Notes under the pieces: model-generated
Told to the model about the DNA's origin: nothing
The model's input: only the letters and a program-made list of their open reading frames with translations
Databases searched by the model: none
Shown: piece after piece, positions 54,464 through 62,675 of the stretch
Layout of the letters: every line of letters starts with the position of its first letter
Numbering within the stretch: the first letter of the stretch is position 1
Program-made: the position numbers and the translations under genes
Assembly (NCBI GenBank): GCA_003577315.1
Contig: QEVK01000018.1
Span: 44,272-108,271, forward strand
Reading direction: 5' to 3'
Source of the DNA: Hyphomicrobiales bacterium
GTDB taxonomy: Bacteria > Pseudomonadota > Alphaproteobacteria > Rhizobiales > Rhizobiaceae
Length of the DNA stretch: 64,000 nt

Positions 54464-55039
54464 TCACCCGTATCTGGAACGCCGCGGAATCGAGGCGACG
54501 GGATGGCTGTCGTCGTGCTCGACGGAGGAGACGGTCGAGACCTCGCCCAGTTCCTCCAGAAGCTTCAGCCGCGCCCGGTTCAGCCTGCTCTTGATCGTGC
54601 CCATCGCGCAGCCGCAGATTTCGGCCGCCTCGTCGTAGGACACGCCCAGCACGCCGATCAGCATCAGCACCTCGCGCTGCGGCTCGGGCAGGCGCTGGAT
54701 CGCCTGCGCGATCTCGCGGCCGCGCGCCGACCATTCCTGCGTCGGGTCGGAGGCCGGCCGCAGCGACACGCACTCGGCCGCGCCCGGCGCCTCGCGCGTC
54801 TCGACCCTGATCTTGGTGTAGAAGGCGTTGCGCATGATCGTGAACAGCCACGACTTCATGCTGGTGCCGGGCTTGAACTGGTGGATGCCGGCAAGGGCGC
54901 GCGTCAGCGTCTCCTGCACCAGGTCGTCGGCCTCGTTCGCTTCCCGATAGAATGTTCTGGCGAAAGCACGCAGAGCGGGAATCAACTGGACGATCTCCGC
55001 TCGTGGGGCAGCGGATTCGCGGTCTTTCTGTCCCGGCAC
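54464..55039 (-). CDS. ecfG: EcfG-family RNA polymerase sigma factor (general stress response)
   Basis: 191 residues from a GTG at 55039, chosen because GAGGAGG lies eight bases upstream; the frame stays open to 55087. Sigma-70 region 2: LRAFARTFYREANEADDLVQETLTRAL and KPGTSMKSWLFTIMRNAFY. Region 4: IQRLPEPQREVLMLIGVLGVSYDEAAEICGCAMGTIKSRLNRARLKL. These fit the EcfG (ECF15) group, which reads GGAAC/GTT promoters and is held by NepR until phosphorylated PhyR releases it. The nepR-like gene lies just upstream on the same strand. Some genomes carry several EcfG paralogues, so this may be a secondary copy. Confidence 0.85.
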   Translation of the reverse strand: MPGQKDRESAAPRAEIVQLIPALRAFARTFYREANEADDLVQETLTRALAGIHQFKPGTSMKSWLFTIMRNAFYTKIRVETREAPGAAECVSLRPASDPTQEWSARGREIAQAIQRLPEPQREVLMLIGVLGVSYDEAAEICGCAMGTIKSRLNRARLKLLEELGEVSTVSSVEHDDSHPVASIPRRSRYG

Positions 55040-55169
55040 CGGGCTGGCCTCCTCATTGTGCGCCAGGCTGGCCCCCACGCAACTCAATGCGGGTCCGTGC
55101 GGGAAGTTCCGGTTTGCGGAGGAAAATTCCGGGCCGTGTCCGCCGCGAGGCCGCGACCGGAGGAAGCGG

Positions 55170-55418
55170 TCACGCCTCGGCCGGATTCTCCTCCTCCTCG
55201 CGCCGCCCTCGCCGCTCCACGAGCGCGGCCTGCAGCTTGAGCGCGAGTTCGAGCAGCCGCTCCGGCATCGGTTCGTTCTCGATCTCCTTCAGCAGCAGAT
55301 CGAGCTCCTCCCGCATCGCCTCCGGCGCGCGGGCATGGCGGTCGTCCGGGCAGTTCTGGTCACGCATCGCGCACGCCTTGACGGTTACGGGCTCCTTTCC
55401 TGCCGGTATCGACGCCAT
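55170..55418 (-). CDS. nepR: NepR-like anti-sigma factor
   Basis: 82 residues from ATG 55418; ATG 55367 would give 65, closer to the usual NepR length, so the start is uncertain. The NepR core is EELDLLLKEIENEPMPERLLELALKLQAAL, matching the family pattern of a helix, an E-P-x-P-(D/E)-R turn and a second helix. The C-terminal tail is highly charged (RRGRREEEEN). NepR binds EcfG and is removed by the response regulator PhyR. It is followed on the same strand by ecfG after about 130 bases, the classic order, but no phyR is in the window. Confidence 0.75.
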   Translation of the reverse strand: MASIPAGKEPVTVKACAMRDQNCPDDRHARAPEAMREELDLLLKEIENEPMPERLLELALKLQAALVERRGRREEEENPAEA

Positions 55419-55516
55419 TGACGCATTTTGCAAGCTGGGCCCGTTCGGGGCGGCCGAACGAATACGGGGCGGAAGCCACGGCTCCCGCCCCGCAAAGGCC
55501 GTCGCGACGGCGAGGG

Positions 55517-55939
55517 CTACATCGCGTCGATCCAGTCGCAGACCTGCTCGACGGCGGCCATGTTCACCGCCTCGCCCGGGGTGGCGCCGGGGGTGGTCCC
55601 GGGCGCCGCGCTGTCGGGCGTCGTGCTGCCGGTGGTCATGTCGTCGTCCGTTTGCGTGCCGGCCGTATCCATCGTGGAGCAGTCCGACCGGACCTGCGCC
55701 TGCTGTTCGTCGCTCAGCGCCTCCCAGTTGCTCCGCACTTCCTCCTGCGAGCGCAGTGTGCCCATCTGCTGATCGGCGAAGAACGCATCGGCAATCGGGC
55801 CCTCCCAGCCGGTGGGGAGCTGCGGGCTCGCGGTCACGCCCGGCGAGGCTCCGGGCTGGGCCGGGTCGGTCTGGGCCATGGCCACCGCCGTGCCGAGGCC
55901 GAGCGAAAGCGCCGCTGCAACGAGAATCCTGTAGGTCAT
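55517..55939 (-). CDS. Small periplasmic protein, probably stress-induced
   Basis: 140 residues with a Sec signal peptide (ILVAAALSLGLGTAVAMAQ). The mature part is Thr/Pro/Gly-rich and disordered at both ends, with a central helical part (GPIADAFFADQQMGTLRSQE, then SNWEALSDEQQAQVRSDC) and a C-terminal VEQVCDWIDAM. Two cysteines could form a disulfide. I recognise no named family. GGAGG precedes the ATG, and an EcfG-type promoter match lies 45 bases before the start, pointing to general stress control. Confidence 0.75.
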   Translation of the reverse strand: MTYRILVAAALSLGLGTAVAMAQTDPAQPGASPGVTASPQLPTGWEGPIADAFFADQQMGTLRSQEEVRSNWEALSDEQQAQVRSDCSTMDTAGTQTDDDMTTGSTTPDSAAPGTTPGATPGEAVNMAAVEQVCDWIDAM

Positions 55940-55983
55940 GGGATCAATACCTCCTTGGTTGGACTCGTCGGTTGACGCGCCCT

Positions 55984-56008
55984 AACCATGGCCGCGCGAC
56001 AATGTTCC
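55984..56008 (-). promoter_or_regulatory. EcfG-type promoter (GGAAC-N17-GTT) for the small periplasmic protein gene
   Basis: On the minus strand GGAAC (56008-56004) and GTT (55986-55984) are 17 bases apart. The gene starts 45 bases downstream at 55939. Confidence 0.65.
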
Positions 56009-56143
56009 CGCCCGTTGTGCCCGCGTCCTCGCTCGGGCGACGCCGGCCTCGATGGGAACCCGCGGCCGCCATTCATGGAACGGAAGGCGGCCGCGGGCAT
56101 TGGATGGTCGAGCAGCCGCAACAACGCCCCGCCAGCCGAGCCC

Positions 56144-56902
56144 ATGCTTCCCGACGATCTCCCTCCCGCGCAGACGGCATATTTCCTCGATTTCGACGGC
56201 ACGCTGGCCGGGATCGTCCCCGATCCCGCGCAAGCGTCGGTGGAGCCGCAGACGCTTGCCGCGCTCGACAGGCTGGCCGCGCTGGCCGGCGGCGCGGTGG
56301 CAGTGGTCTCGGGCCGCAGCATCGCCGAGCTCGACCGCATGCTCGACCCGCTGCGCCTGCCGCTCGCAGGCGTACACGGGCTGGAGCGGCGGACGGCGGA
56401 CGGAACGTTCCTGAGGACCGGGATAGACGCCGGCGCCGAGCGGCGGCTCGTCGCCGCCGTCGGCACCTTCGCCGCGAGCCGGCCGGGCCTGCTTGCCGAG
56501 GTCAAGCCCGGATCGGTGGCGCTGCACTACCGCCGGCGGCCGGAGCTGGAGGCCGGATGCCTCGCCTTCGCGACGGACCTGGCGCTGGCCGATCCCCGCA
56601 TCCGGCTCGTTACGGGAAAGAAGGTCGTCGAGATGAAGCTTTCGGCCCGGACCAAGGGCGACGCGATCGCCGACTTCATGGCGGAAGCCCCGTTTCGCGG
56701 CCGACGGCCGTTTTTCGCCGGCGACGACACCACCGACGAGGCCGGTTTCGCCCTCGTCAACGCAACGGGCGGCGTCTCGCTGAAGGTGGGGCCGGGACCG
56801 ACCCGCGCGCGCCATCGCGTCGAGGATAGGGCCGCGTTCGCCGCCTTCCTGAACGCGCTCGCCGCGTGCGATCCGGCGGCGCGCCCCGCGCCGCGCCGGT
56901 GA
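56144..56902 (+). CDS. otsB: Trehalose-6-phosphate phosphatase OtsB
   Basis: 252 residues from ATG 56144; in-frame starts further up would add unconserved residues. HAD motifs: motif I YFLDFDGTLAGIVPDP with the nucleophile Asp, motif II VVSGRSIAELDRML, the lysine in VVEMKLSARTKGDAI and motif IV FAGDDTTDEAGF. The enzyme removes phosphate from trehalose-6-phosphate. It is followed by otsA, with an EcfG-type promoter match between the two. No clear EcfG site precedes otsB itself. Confidence 0.93.
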   Translation: MLPDDLPPAQTAYFLDFDGTLAGIVPDPAQASVEPQTLAALDRLAALAGGAVAVVSGRSIAELDRMLDPLRLPLAGVHGLERRTADGTFLRTGIDAGAERRLVAAVGTFAASRPGLLAEVKPGSVALHYRRRPELEAGCLAFATDLALADPRIRLVTGKKVVEMKLSARTKGDAIADFMAEAPFRGRRPFFAGDDTTDEAGFALVNATGGVSLKVGPGPTRARHRVEDRAAFAAFLNALAACDPAARPAPRR

Positions 56903-56906
56903 GCGG

Positions 56907-56931
56907 GGAACAAATGCGCCGCTCACGTGTT
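56907..56931 (+). promoter_or_regulatory. EcfG-type promoter (GGAAC-N17-GTT) before otsA
   Basis: GGAAC at 56907-56911 and GTT at 56929-56931, starting five bases after the otsB stop. It would give otsA its own stress-induced transcript with a leader of about 110 bases. Confidence 0.65.
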
Positions 56932-57046
56932 CCTGATGGCGAGAAGGAAACAAGATCAAGAAGAAGCCTTCGATCATGAAGCCGCGCCCCGTCCGAACGT
57001 TCCATGCCCGCCAGGGCGAAGCCCGCCCCGGCCACGGGTGGCCCCG

Positions 57047-58489
57047 GTGAGCCGGCTCGTCATCGTATCGAACCGCGTCGCCGACCTGCGCGCGACCACC
57101 CAGACGGGCGGGCTGGCCGTCGGCCTGGCCGACGCCGTCAGGGAAAGGGGCGGCGTGTGGTTCGGCTGGAACGGCGAAAGGGACGGCGTGACCGGCGGCG
57201 ACCTCCATGTCGAGAGGATCGGCAGGGTCGACAGGGTGGCCGCGCCCCTCTCCGCGCAGGACGTCTCGGACTATTATCTCGGCTACGCCAACAGCGTGCT
57301 GTGGCCGCTGTTCCACTACCGGCTCGACCTGGTCGACTACCGGCCCGCCTTCTTCGCCGGCTACCGCCGGGTGAACGAGACCTTCGCGCGCCAGCTCCTG
57401 CCGTTCCTGAAGCCCGACGACCTCATCTGGGTCCACGACTACCACCTGATCCCGCTGGCAGGGTTCCTGCGTCGGCTCGGCTGCCGCCAGCGGATCGGCT
57501 TCTTCCTGCACATCCCGTTTCCGCCGCCCGACCTGCTTGCGGCCTCCCCCAACCACGCCGAGCTGGTCGAGGCGCTGCTCGACTACGACGTGGTGGGCTT
57601 CCAGACACGCACGGATGCCGGCAACCTGAAGCTCTATCTCGGCGAGCACGCCTCGGCGGTGCAGCTGGCGAGGAACCGCTTCAGCCTCGGCGAGCGCTCG
57701 GTGGTGATATACAGGTTCCCCATCGGCATCGACGCGGCCGGCTTCGCCGCCATGGCGCGCGAGGCCGACGAGGACGTGCAGATCGACCTGATGCGCCGGC
57801 GCGCGCTCGGCCGGCGCCAGATCATCGGCATCGACAGGCTGGACTATTCCAAGGGCCTGCCCGAGCGGATGAAGGCGTTCGGGCAGCTTCTGGCGCAGCA
57901 CCCCGAACTGGAGAAGTCGGTCACCTTCCTGCAGATCGCGCCGCCCACGCGCGAGGAGGTGGGCGCCTATGCCGACATCCGCATGGAGCTCGAGACGCTG
58001 GCCGGCTCGATCAACGGCCGCTTCTCCGACTTCAACTGGACGCCGATCCGCTACATCCGCCGCACGGTGTCGCGGCGCAAGCTCGCGCCGCTGCTGCGCG
58101 GCAGCCAGGTCGGCTTCATCACGCCGCTGCGCGACGGCATGAACCTCGTGGCCAAGGAATATGTCGCGGCCCAGGACCCCGAGGACCCCGGCGTGCTGGT
58201 GCTGTCGAAGTTCGCCGGCGCCGCCGAGGAGATGCGCCAGGCGCTGATCGTCAACCCCTACGACGTCGACGGCATGGCGCGGCGGCTCCACCGGGCGCTG
58301 ACCATGCCGCTGAAGGAGCGCCAGCGCCGGCACGCAGCCCTTCTCGACCATATCGCGCGGCACGACGCCAGGGCGTGGCTCGGCGCGTTCCTGGCCGCGC
58401 TGGAGGCCCGCGACCCGCCCCGTGCCGGCCGGGCGCGCGGCCGCCCCCTGGCGGCGGCGGAAGGAACAAGCCGCGCGCCCCTCGGTTAG
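57047..58489 (+). CDS. otsA: Trehalose-6-phosphate synthase OtsA
   Basis: 480 residues from a GTG at 57047 ([14 protein letters not shown]), the place where OtsA proteins start. Glycosyltransferase family 20 motifs: [73 protein letters not shown] and [18 protein letters not shown]. It joins UDP-glucose and glucose-6-phosphate into trehalose-6-phosphate. With otsB it makes the osmoprotectant trehalose, a known output of the EcfG response. An upstream in-frame ATG at 56927 falls inside the promoter's -10 element, so it is not the start. Confidence 0.95.
   Translation: MSRLVIVSNRVADLRATTQTGGLAVGLADAVRERGGVWFGWNGERDGVTGGDLHVERIGRVDRVAAPLSAQDVSDYYLGYANSVLWPLFHYRLDLVDYRPAFFAGYRRVNETFARQLLPFLKPDDLIWVHDYHLIPLAGFLRRLGCRQRIGFFLHIPFPPPDLLAASPNHAELVEALLDYDVVGFQTRTDAGNLKLYLGEHASAVQLARNRFSLGERSVVIYRFPIGIDAAGFAAMAREADEDVQIDLMRRRALGRRQIIGIDRLDYSKGLPERMKAFGQLLAQHPELEKSVTFLQIAPPTREEVGAYADIRMELETLAGSINGRFSDFNWTPIRYIRRTVSRRKLAPLLRGSQVGFITPLRDGMNLVAKEYVAAQDPEDPGVLVLSKFAGAAEEMRQALIVNPYDVDGMARRLHRALTMPLKERQRRHAALLDHIARHDARAWLGAFLAALEARDPPRAGRARGRPLAAAEGTSRAPLG
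58463..58487 (+). promoter_or_regulatory. EcfG-type promoter (GGAAC-N17-GTT) for the CBS protein gene
   Basis: GGAAC at 58463-58467 and GTT at 58485-58487. It lies within the last codons of otsA, 86 bases before the start of the CBS gene. Confidence 0.62.
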
Positions 58490-58573
58490 CCAGCCCGGGA
58501 GGCCGGTCCGCCTTGCAGGAAGCCTGCGACGGTCGCGACCTCCCACAACCACAACGGGAAAGGAGAACGGACC

Positions 58574-59020
58574 ATGAGAGTGAGTGAAGCGATGACCCGC
58601 GACGTTCGCATCGCGAGTCCCGACCAGACCATCCAGGAGGCGGCCGCCGTCATGGCCGACATCGACGCGGGCATCGTGCCGGTCGGCGACCACGACAGGC
58701 TGGTCGGCATGCTGACCGACCGCGACATCGCGGTCCGCGCCGTCGCGCGCGGCAGGGGGCCGGACGCCAAGGTGCGCGACGTCATGTCGTCCGAGGTCAA
58801 GTATTGCTACGAGGACGAGGACACCGACGATGTCTGCCGCAACCTCGCCGACCAGAAGATCAGGCGCATCCCGGTCGTGAACCGCGACAAGCGCCTCGTC
58901 GGCATCCTGTCGCTGGGCGACCTGGCGCGCAGCGCGCCGAACGGCCCGGTCGGCGCGGCGCTGTCGGCGATATCGCGCCCCGGCGGCGCGCATTCGCAGC
59001 GCGCGGACGCCCGCCTGTAG
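58574..59020 (+). CDS. Two-CBS-domain protein
   Basis: 148 residues, made almost wholly of a CBS pair. CBS1: VSEAMTRDVRIASPDQTIQE, DIDAGIVPVGDHDRLVGMLTDRDI. CBS2: VRDVMSSEVKYCYEDEDTDD, NLADQKIRRIPVVNRDKRLVGILSLGDLA. Such proteins bind adenine nucleotides and sense energy or redox state; many are part of the general stress regulon. AAAGGAG lies nine bases before the ATG. The EcfG-type promoter upstream and strong hairpin downstream mark it as its own transcription unit. Confidence 0.93.
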   Translation: MRVSEAMTRDVRIASPDQTIQEAAAVMADIDAGIVPVGDHDRLVGMLTDRDIAVRAVARGRGPDAKVRDVMSSEVKYCYEDEDTDDVCRNLADQKIRRIPVVNRDKRLVGILSLGDLARSAPNGPVGAALSAISRPGGAHSQRADARL

Positions 59021-59037
59021 AGCCGCGGGACACGAGG

Positions 59038-59076
59038 ACGGACCGCGCGCCGGAACCTTGGCGCGCGGTCCGTGTT
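59038..59076 (+). terminator. Strong terminator hairpin overlapping an EcfG-type promoter match
   Basis: Fourteen-base arms ACGGACCGCGCGCC (59038-59051) and GGCGCGCGGTCCGT (59060-59073) are perfectly complementary around an eight-base loop and are followed by GTTTTCG. The loop begins GGAAC (59052-59056) and the T run begins GTT (59074-59076), 17 bases apart, so the same bases match the EcfG promoter consensus and lie 28 bases before the ku stub ATG. Confidence 0.7.
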
Positions 59077-59103
59077 TTCGTGGGCGGGCAAGGAGACGCG
59101 GCC

Positions 59104-59139
59104 ATGGCGAGGGCGATCTGGAAGGGGCATCTGAGCGTC
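59104..59139 (+). pseudogene. 5' stub of a ku gene (first 12 codons)
   Basis: After GGAG, an ATG opens MARAIWKGHLSV, the usual first residues of bacterial Ku proteins. The Ku match then stops; the following bases are the complement of the middle of a second, oppositely oriented ku gene, and the frame ends at 59184. An EcfG-type promoter match precedes it. I read this as the start of a ku gene whose remainder was deleted. Confidence 0.6.
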
Positions 59140-59522
59140 ACCGCGAAGGCCTCCTCCGCGATCCTGTCGTCCGGCGTCAGGTAGTGCGGCGTGTCGAGCC
59201 ATATCCAGGCGATGTCGTCGCGCGGCACGAACATGTCGATCTCGATGGTGCGCGTGCTTTCGAGCGCGACCGCTTCCAGCTCGGCGTCGTCGAGCAGGAC
59301 GAGCCTGTCCGGCGACACCGGATAGCCCCTGGCCTGGTCGTCCTCGCGCACCGGCTTGCCCGTCGCCTCGTCGACATAGCGGCTTTCGACGCGGTTGCCG
59401 GTGGCGCGGTTGAGGGTGTGGAAGCGCAGCCTGCGCTGCGTCCAGGTCGCCGGCGCCATCGCCACCCGGCAGGTGACGAGCGAAAGCCGGAGATAGCCTT
59501 TCCAGAAGCTGCGCGGCGCCAT
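59139..59522 (-). pseudogene. Truncated ku gene (N-terminal 128 residues)
   Basis: From ATG 59522 the protein reads as a Ku homologue: MAPRSFWKGYLRLSLVTCRV, FHTLNRATGNRVESRYVDE, ALESTRTIEIDMFVPRDDI and LDTPHYLTPDD, then EEAFAV. Ku proteins have about 270-290 residues; here similarity ends abruptly at residue 128, and the frame continues 92 unrelated residues antisense to the CBS gene. The end coincides with the stub of another ku gene facing it. Ku binds DNA ends and recruits LigD for non-homologous end joining; this fragment lacks the rest of the ring and should not do so. An EcfG-type promoter precedes it. Confidence 0.75.
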
Positions 59523-59549
59523 GGCGGGAAACCCGGTGGAAAGACCGGC

Positions 59550-59575
59550 AACGCGGCGGACCGCGCCTTCGTTCC
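59550..59575 (-). promoter_or_regulatory. EcfG-type promoter (GGAAC-N17-CGTT) for the truncated ku gene
   Basis: On the minus strand GGAAC (59575-59571) and CGTT (59553-59550) are 17 bases apart. The ku start lies 28 bases downstream. Confidence 0.65.
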
Positions 59576-59631
59576 CTCGCGGCGCGGCCGCGCGGGCCGC
59601 GCGCCGCCGGGGCGCGGGCCGTTCCGGGCGC

Positions 59632-59820
59632 TCAGGACTTGGCGACGCGCTGCGGCTTGCCCTTGCGCCTGGTGGAGGCCAGCTCCTCCAGCTCCTTCTC
59701 GGTCATGGATTCAGCCATGCTCCTGGACGCGCCCTTCAGCTCGCTCTTCCTGATCTTGCCGCGCCTGGCCGCGAACGCCGCGCCCGCCGCCATCTGCTGG
59801 GCCTTGGATTTCGCCGGCAT
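59632..59820 (-). CDS. DUF3008-family small basic protein
   Basis: 62 residues, lysine- and arginine-rich. The family pattern is complete: MPAKSKAQQMAAGAAFAARR, SELKGASRSMAESM, TEKELEELASTRRKGKP. AAGGAGG precedes the ATG. The function of DUF3008 is unknown; its members are often abundant stress proteins. A near-match to the EcfG promoter lies upstream. Confidence 0.9.
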   Translation of the reverse strand: MPAKSKAQQMAAGAAFAARRGKIRKSELKGASRSMAESMTEKELEELASTRRKGKPQRVAKS

Positions 59821-59855
59821 GGGAGTGCCTCCTTGTTCCGGTGCCGATCACACCG

Positions 59856-59880
59856 AACGTGCAGGGCGGCCAAAGGTTCG
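59856..59880 (-). promoter_or_regulatory. Near-consensus EcfG-type promoter for the DUF3008 gene
   Basis: On the minus strand CGAAC (one mismatch from GGAAC, 59880-59876) and CGTT (59859-59856) are 16 bases apart. The gene starts 36 bases downstream. Confidence 0.5.
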
Positions 59881-59882
59881 CC

Positions 59883-60974
59883 TCACTCCCCCGCGCGGGG
59901 GTCGGCGCCGATATGGGTCATGCGCGTGACGAGCTCGTAGCGCACGCCGCCCGGATCGTAGGAGAGTTGCGATTCGCCCAGGAAGTCCTGCGCCAGCACC
60001 GTGTCGATGATGCGCGAGCCGAACCCCTTGCGGCGCGGCCTGGCGACCCGCGGGCCGCCGCTTTCGACCCAGCGCAGCCGGAACTCGTCCTCGCTGCCGG
60101 GGCGGCCGGCCTTCCACGTGACCGCCACCGTCCCGGCATCGCCCGAAAGGGCGCCGTATTTCAGCGCGTTGGTGGCGAGCTCGTTGATCGCCAGCGCCAG
60201 CGACAGCGACTGCCTGGCCGACAGCGTCACCGGCGTTCCCTCGATATGGAACCGCCCCTCGCCGGTGCGGAACGGCGTCAGCGCATGCGCGATGACGTCG
60301 CCGATGTCGGCCTCCGCCATGTTGGAGCGGGTGAGCAGCGCCTGCGCGTCGGCCAGCGCGCCGATGCGCCGCATCAGCGCCGTCCTGACCTTCTCCTTGT
60401 CGCCGGCCGTCTGGAAGGTCTGGTTGACGATGGCCTGGATCACGGTCAGCGCGTTCTTGATGCGGTGCTCGAGCTCGCCGTTGAGAAGGCGCGCCTGCCG
60501 CTGCGCCTCGATCTTGCCCGTGGTCTCGATGACGGTGTCCATCATCCCGCGCACGACCCCGTTCTCGTCGCGGATCGGGCTGTAGCAGAAGGTGAAGTAG
60601 CACTGCTCGGGATAGCCGTAGCGGTCGATGACGAGCGGGAAATCCTCGATGAACGTCGCCTCGCCGGCATAGGCGCGCTCGACCATCGGCCCGATCTCGT
60701 GCCACGCCTCGCGCCACACGTCGCGGAACGAACGGCCGAGCGCGGGCGGCTTGTCTCCCAGGATGGGGCGGAAGGCGTCGTTGTGAAGCGTGACCAGATC
60801 CGGCCCCCAGACGATGCATTTGGGGAACTTCGAGCTCAACGCCATTCCCATCGCCGTCTTCAGCGAAGGCGGCCAGCCCTGCGGCGGGCCGAGGTCGCCG
60901 GCCGACCAGTCGTGATTGCGGATCGCGGCCGCCATCTCCCCGCCCCCGTCAAGGAAGTTCATGGAATTGAGCAT
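59883..60974 (-). CDS. PAS-domain HWE-family sensor histidine kinase
   Basis: 363 residues, no membrane spans, so cytoplasmic. An N-terminal PAS domain (SLKTAMGMALSSKFPKCIVWGPDLVTLHNDAF to CYSPIRDENGVVRGMMDTVIET). The phospho-acceptor H170 lies in GELEHRIKNALTVIQAI, typical of HWE/HisKA_2 kinases; the N box is LAINELATNALKYGAL, the W-x-E element is RWVESGGP, and RKGFGSRIIDTVLAQD forms the end. Kinases of this class phosphorylate PhyR in the general stress response, which fits the nearby ecfG and nepR genes. The signal is unknown. Confidence 0.9.
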   Translation of the reverse strand: MLNSMNFLDGGGEMAAAIRNHDWSAGDLGPPQGWPPSLKTAMGMALSSKFPKCIVWGPDLVTLHNDAFRPILGDKPPALGRSFRDVWREAWHEIGPMVERAYAGEATFIEDFPLVIDRYGYPEQCYFTFCYSPIRDENGVVRGMMDTVIETTGKIEAQRQARLLNGELEHRIKNALTVIQAIVNQTFQTAGDKEKVRTALMRRIGALADAQALLTRSNMAEADIGDVIAHALTPFRTGEGRFHIEGTPVTLSARQSLSLALAINELATNALKYGALSGDAGTVAVTWKAGRPGSEDEFRLRWVESGGPRVARPRRKGFGSRIIDTVLAQDFLGESQLSYDPGGVRYELVTRMTHIGADPRAGE

Positions 60975-61186
60975 GTGCAGAACCTTCGCCGCCCCCTCCT
61001 ACGCCGTCGGTCGCAACGCCGGCAGGCCTGCTCCGCAACGCGAGACAATAGCCTCGGGGAAGGCCGCTGTCATGGGGTCGGTAAAGGGGGTCGGCAAAGG
61101 GAGCCGACGCCGGCTCGTCGCGAACGGTTGCGTCGGCGGGCAACCGGTGTCTTCAATAGGGTCGCCCGCCGCAGGAGGACGAAGCC

Positions 61187-62317
61187 ATGGGTTGGTCGCT
61201 CAATCTCGGAACCATCGCCGGCACGACGGTGCGCGTCCACATCACGTTCCTGCTCCTGCTGGCCTGGATCTGGTTCGCCCACTACCAGACCGGCGGCGCG
61301 CCGGCGGCGTGGGAGGGCGTGGCCTTCATCATCGCCGTCTTCGTGTGCGTGGTGCTGCACGAGTTCGGCCACATCGCCGCCGCCCGCCGGTTCGGCATCC
61401 GCACGCCCGACATCACGCTGCTGCCCATCGGCGGGGTCGCGCGGCTGGAGCGCATACCGGAGGAGCCGGGCCAGGAATTCGTCATCGCCGTCGCCGGGCC
61501 GCTGGTCAACGTCGCGATAGCGGCGCTGATCTTCCTCCTGCTCGGCGGGCAGGCGGAGATGGCGCAGATGGCCGGGATCGACGACCCGCGCGCCGGCTTT
61601 CTCGCCCGGCTGGCCGGCGTCAACCTGTTTCTCGTCCTGTTCAACATGATCCCGGCCTTCCCCATGGACGGCGGCCGCATCCTGCGCGCGGCGCTGGCCT
61701 CGCGCCTGTCCTGGTCGCGCGCGACCCAGATCGCCGCGACCATCGGACAGGGGCTGGCCTTCGTCTTCGGCTTCGTCGGGCTTTTCTACAACCCGCTGCT
61801 GATCTTCATCGGCATCTTCGTCTATCTGGCCGCCGCGGCCGAGGCGCAGAACGCGCAGATCCGCGAGGTGGCCAGAAGCGTCCTGGTCGAGGACGTGATG
61901 ATCACCCAGTTCGCGCGGCTGCAAGGGACGGCGACGCTGGAGGAGGCGATCGAGAAGCTGCTCGCCACCACGCAGCACGAGTTCCCGGTCGTCGATTCCG
62001 GCGGCCATTTCGAGGGGCTGGTGACGCGCAACGACATGATCCGCAGCCTGAAGGAGAGCGGCCCCTCTGCCCCCGTCGCCGGCGCGATGCGCACCGACAT
62101 CCCCAGGATACACCGCCGCAAGTGCCTCGACGAAAGCCTGCGGCTGATGCAGGAGGACGGCGTGCCCGCCGTCGCGGTCGTCGACAGCGCGGACCGGCTC
62201 GTCGGCCTGATGACGCACGAGACCATCGGCGAGATGCTGATGGTGCGCACGGCGGTGGAGGACGGATTCCGCTTCGGCGGCCTGCGGGGAAACAGAAGGA
62301 GCGTCGGGCAGGGCTAG
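61187..62317 (+). CDS. Site-2 protease family (M50) membrane protease with CBS domains
   Basis: 376 residues with about six membrane helices. The zinc site is HEFGH in CVVLHEFGHIAAARRFG (residues near 61-65), and the third ligand lies in FNMIPAFPMDGGRIL. Two CBS domains follow from about residue 230: VEDVMITQFARLQGTATLEE and DIPRIHRRKCLDESLRLMQE. GGAGG precedes the ATG. The arrangement is that of Rv2625c-type proteases, whose substrates are generally unknown; regulated cleavage of a membrane-bound regulator in response to nucleotide binding is possible. Confidence 0.92.
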   Translation: MGWSLNLGTIAGTTVRVHITFLLLLAWIWFAHYQTGGAPAAWEGVAFIIAVFVCVVLHEFGHIAAARRFGIRTPDITLLPIGGVARLERIPEEPGQEFVIAVAGPLVNVAIAALIFLLLGGQAEMAQMAGIDDPRAGFLARLAGVNLFLVLFNMIPAFPMDGGRILRAALASRLSWSRATQIAATIGQGLAFVFGFVGLFYNPLLIFIGIFVYLAAAAEAQNAQIREVARSVLVEDVMITQFARLQGTATLEEAIEKLLATTQHEFPVVDSGGHFEGLVTRNDMIRSLKESGPSAPVAGAMRTDIPRIHRRKCLDESLRLMQEDGVPAVAVVDSADRLVGLMTHETIGEMLMVRTAVEDGFRFGGLRGNRRSVGQG

Positions 62318-62675
62318 GACCGCCGCGCCAGCGACGAGGCCGCGCTCGACTTGCGGCGGGCCGGGCCTGCCGGTGGGCGACGCCAGCCGGAAGGCGCGGG
62401 CGCGGACGCGCGCAACCGCGACGCCGGGGACGATCGCCCAAGAACAGACGGCGAAAGACGGCCGGGCAATCCGCGACTGTCCTCTAATGTATCATTTTCA
62501 TGCAATTCTTTTATATAAATCTGGCAACTCAGGAATATTGCACCAGTATTATTTGGAGTTTATTATGACATTTACTTATTAATAAGTATTCATACCCATC
62601 TTGCACTGCGTTGTGGAAACCGGGGGCGTTCGGGGGGCTGTCCCACGCCGCCCGCGCAAGGGGGCTTGAAAATCC
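62318..62675. other. Spacer with an AT-rich island
   Basis: The first 150 bases are ordinary GC-rich sequence without a convincing gene. From about 62483 to 62605 the base composition falls to roughly 30 percent G+C, unlike anything else in the window. A perfect 16-base palindrome, TACTTATTAATAAGTA, lies at 62573-62588. TATATA near 62513 could serve as a -10 element. No gene is visible in the island. It may be a promoter region or a boundary of acquired DNA. Confidence 0.65.

Noticed and set aside
55088..55135. GGAAC before ecfG as an EcfG autoregulatory promoter
   Set aside because: The nearest GTT is 22 bases away, outside the 16-18 base spacing.
56004..56143. EcfG promoter for otsB
   Set aside because: Two GGAAC-like boxes are present at 56057 and 56076, but neither is followed by GTT at the right distance.
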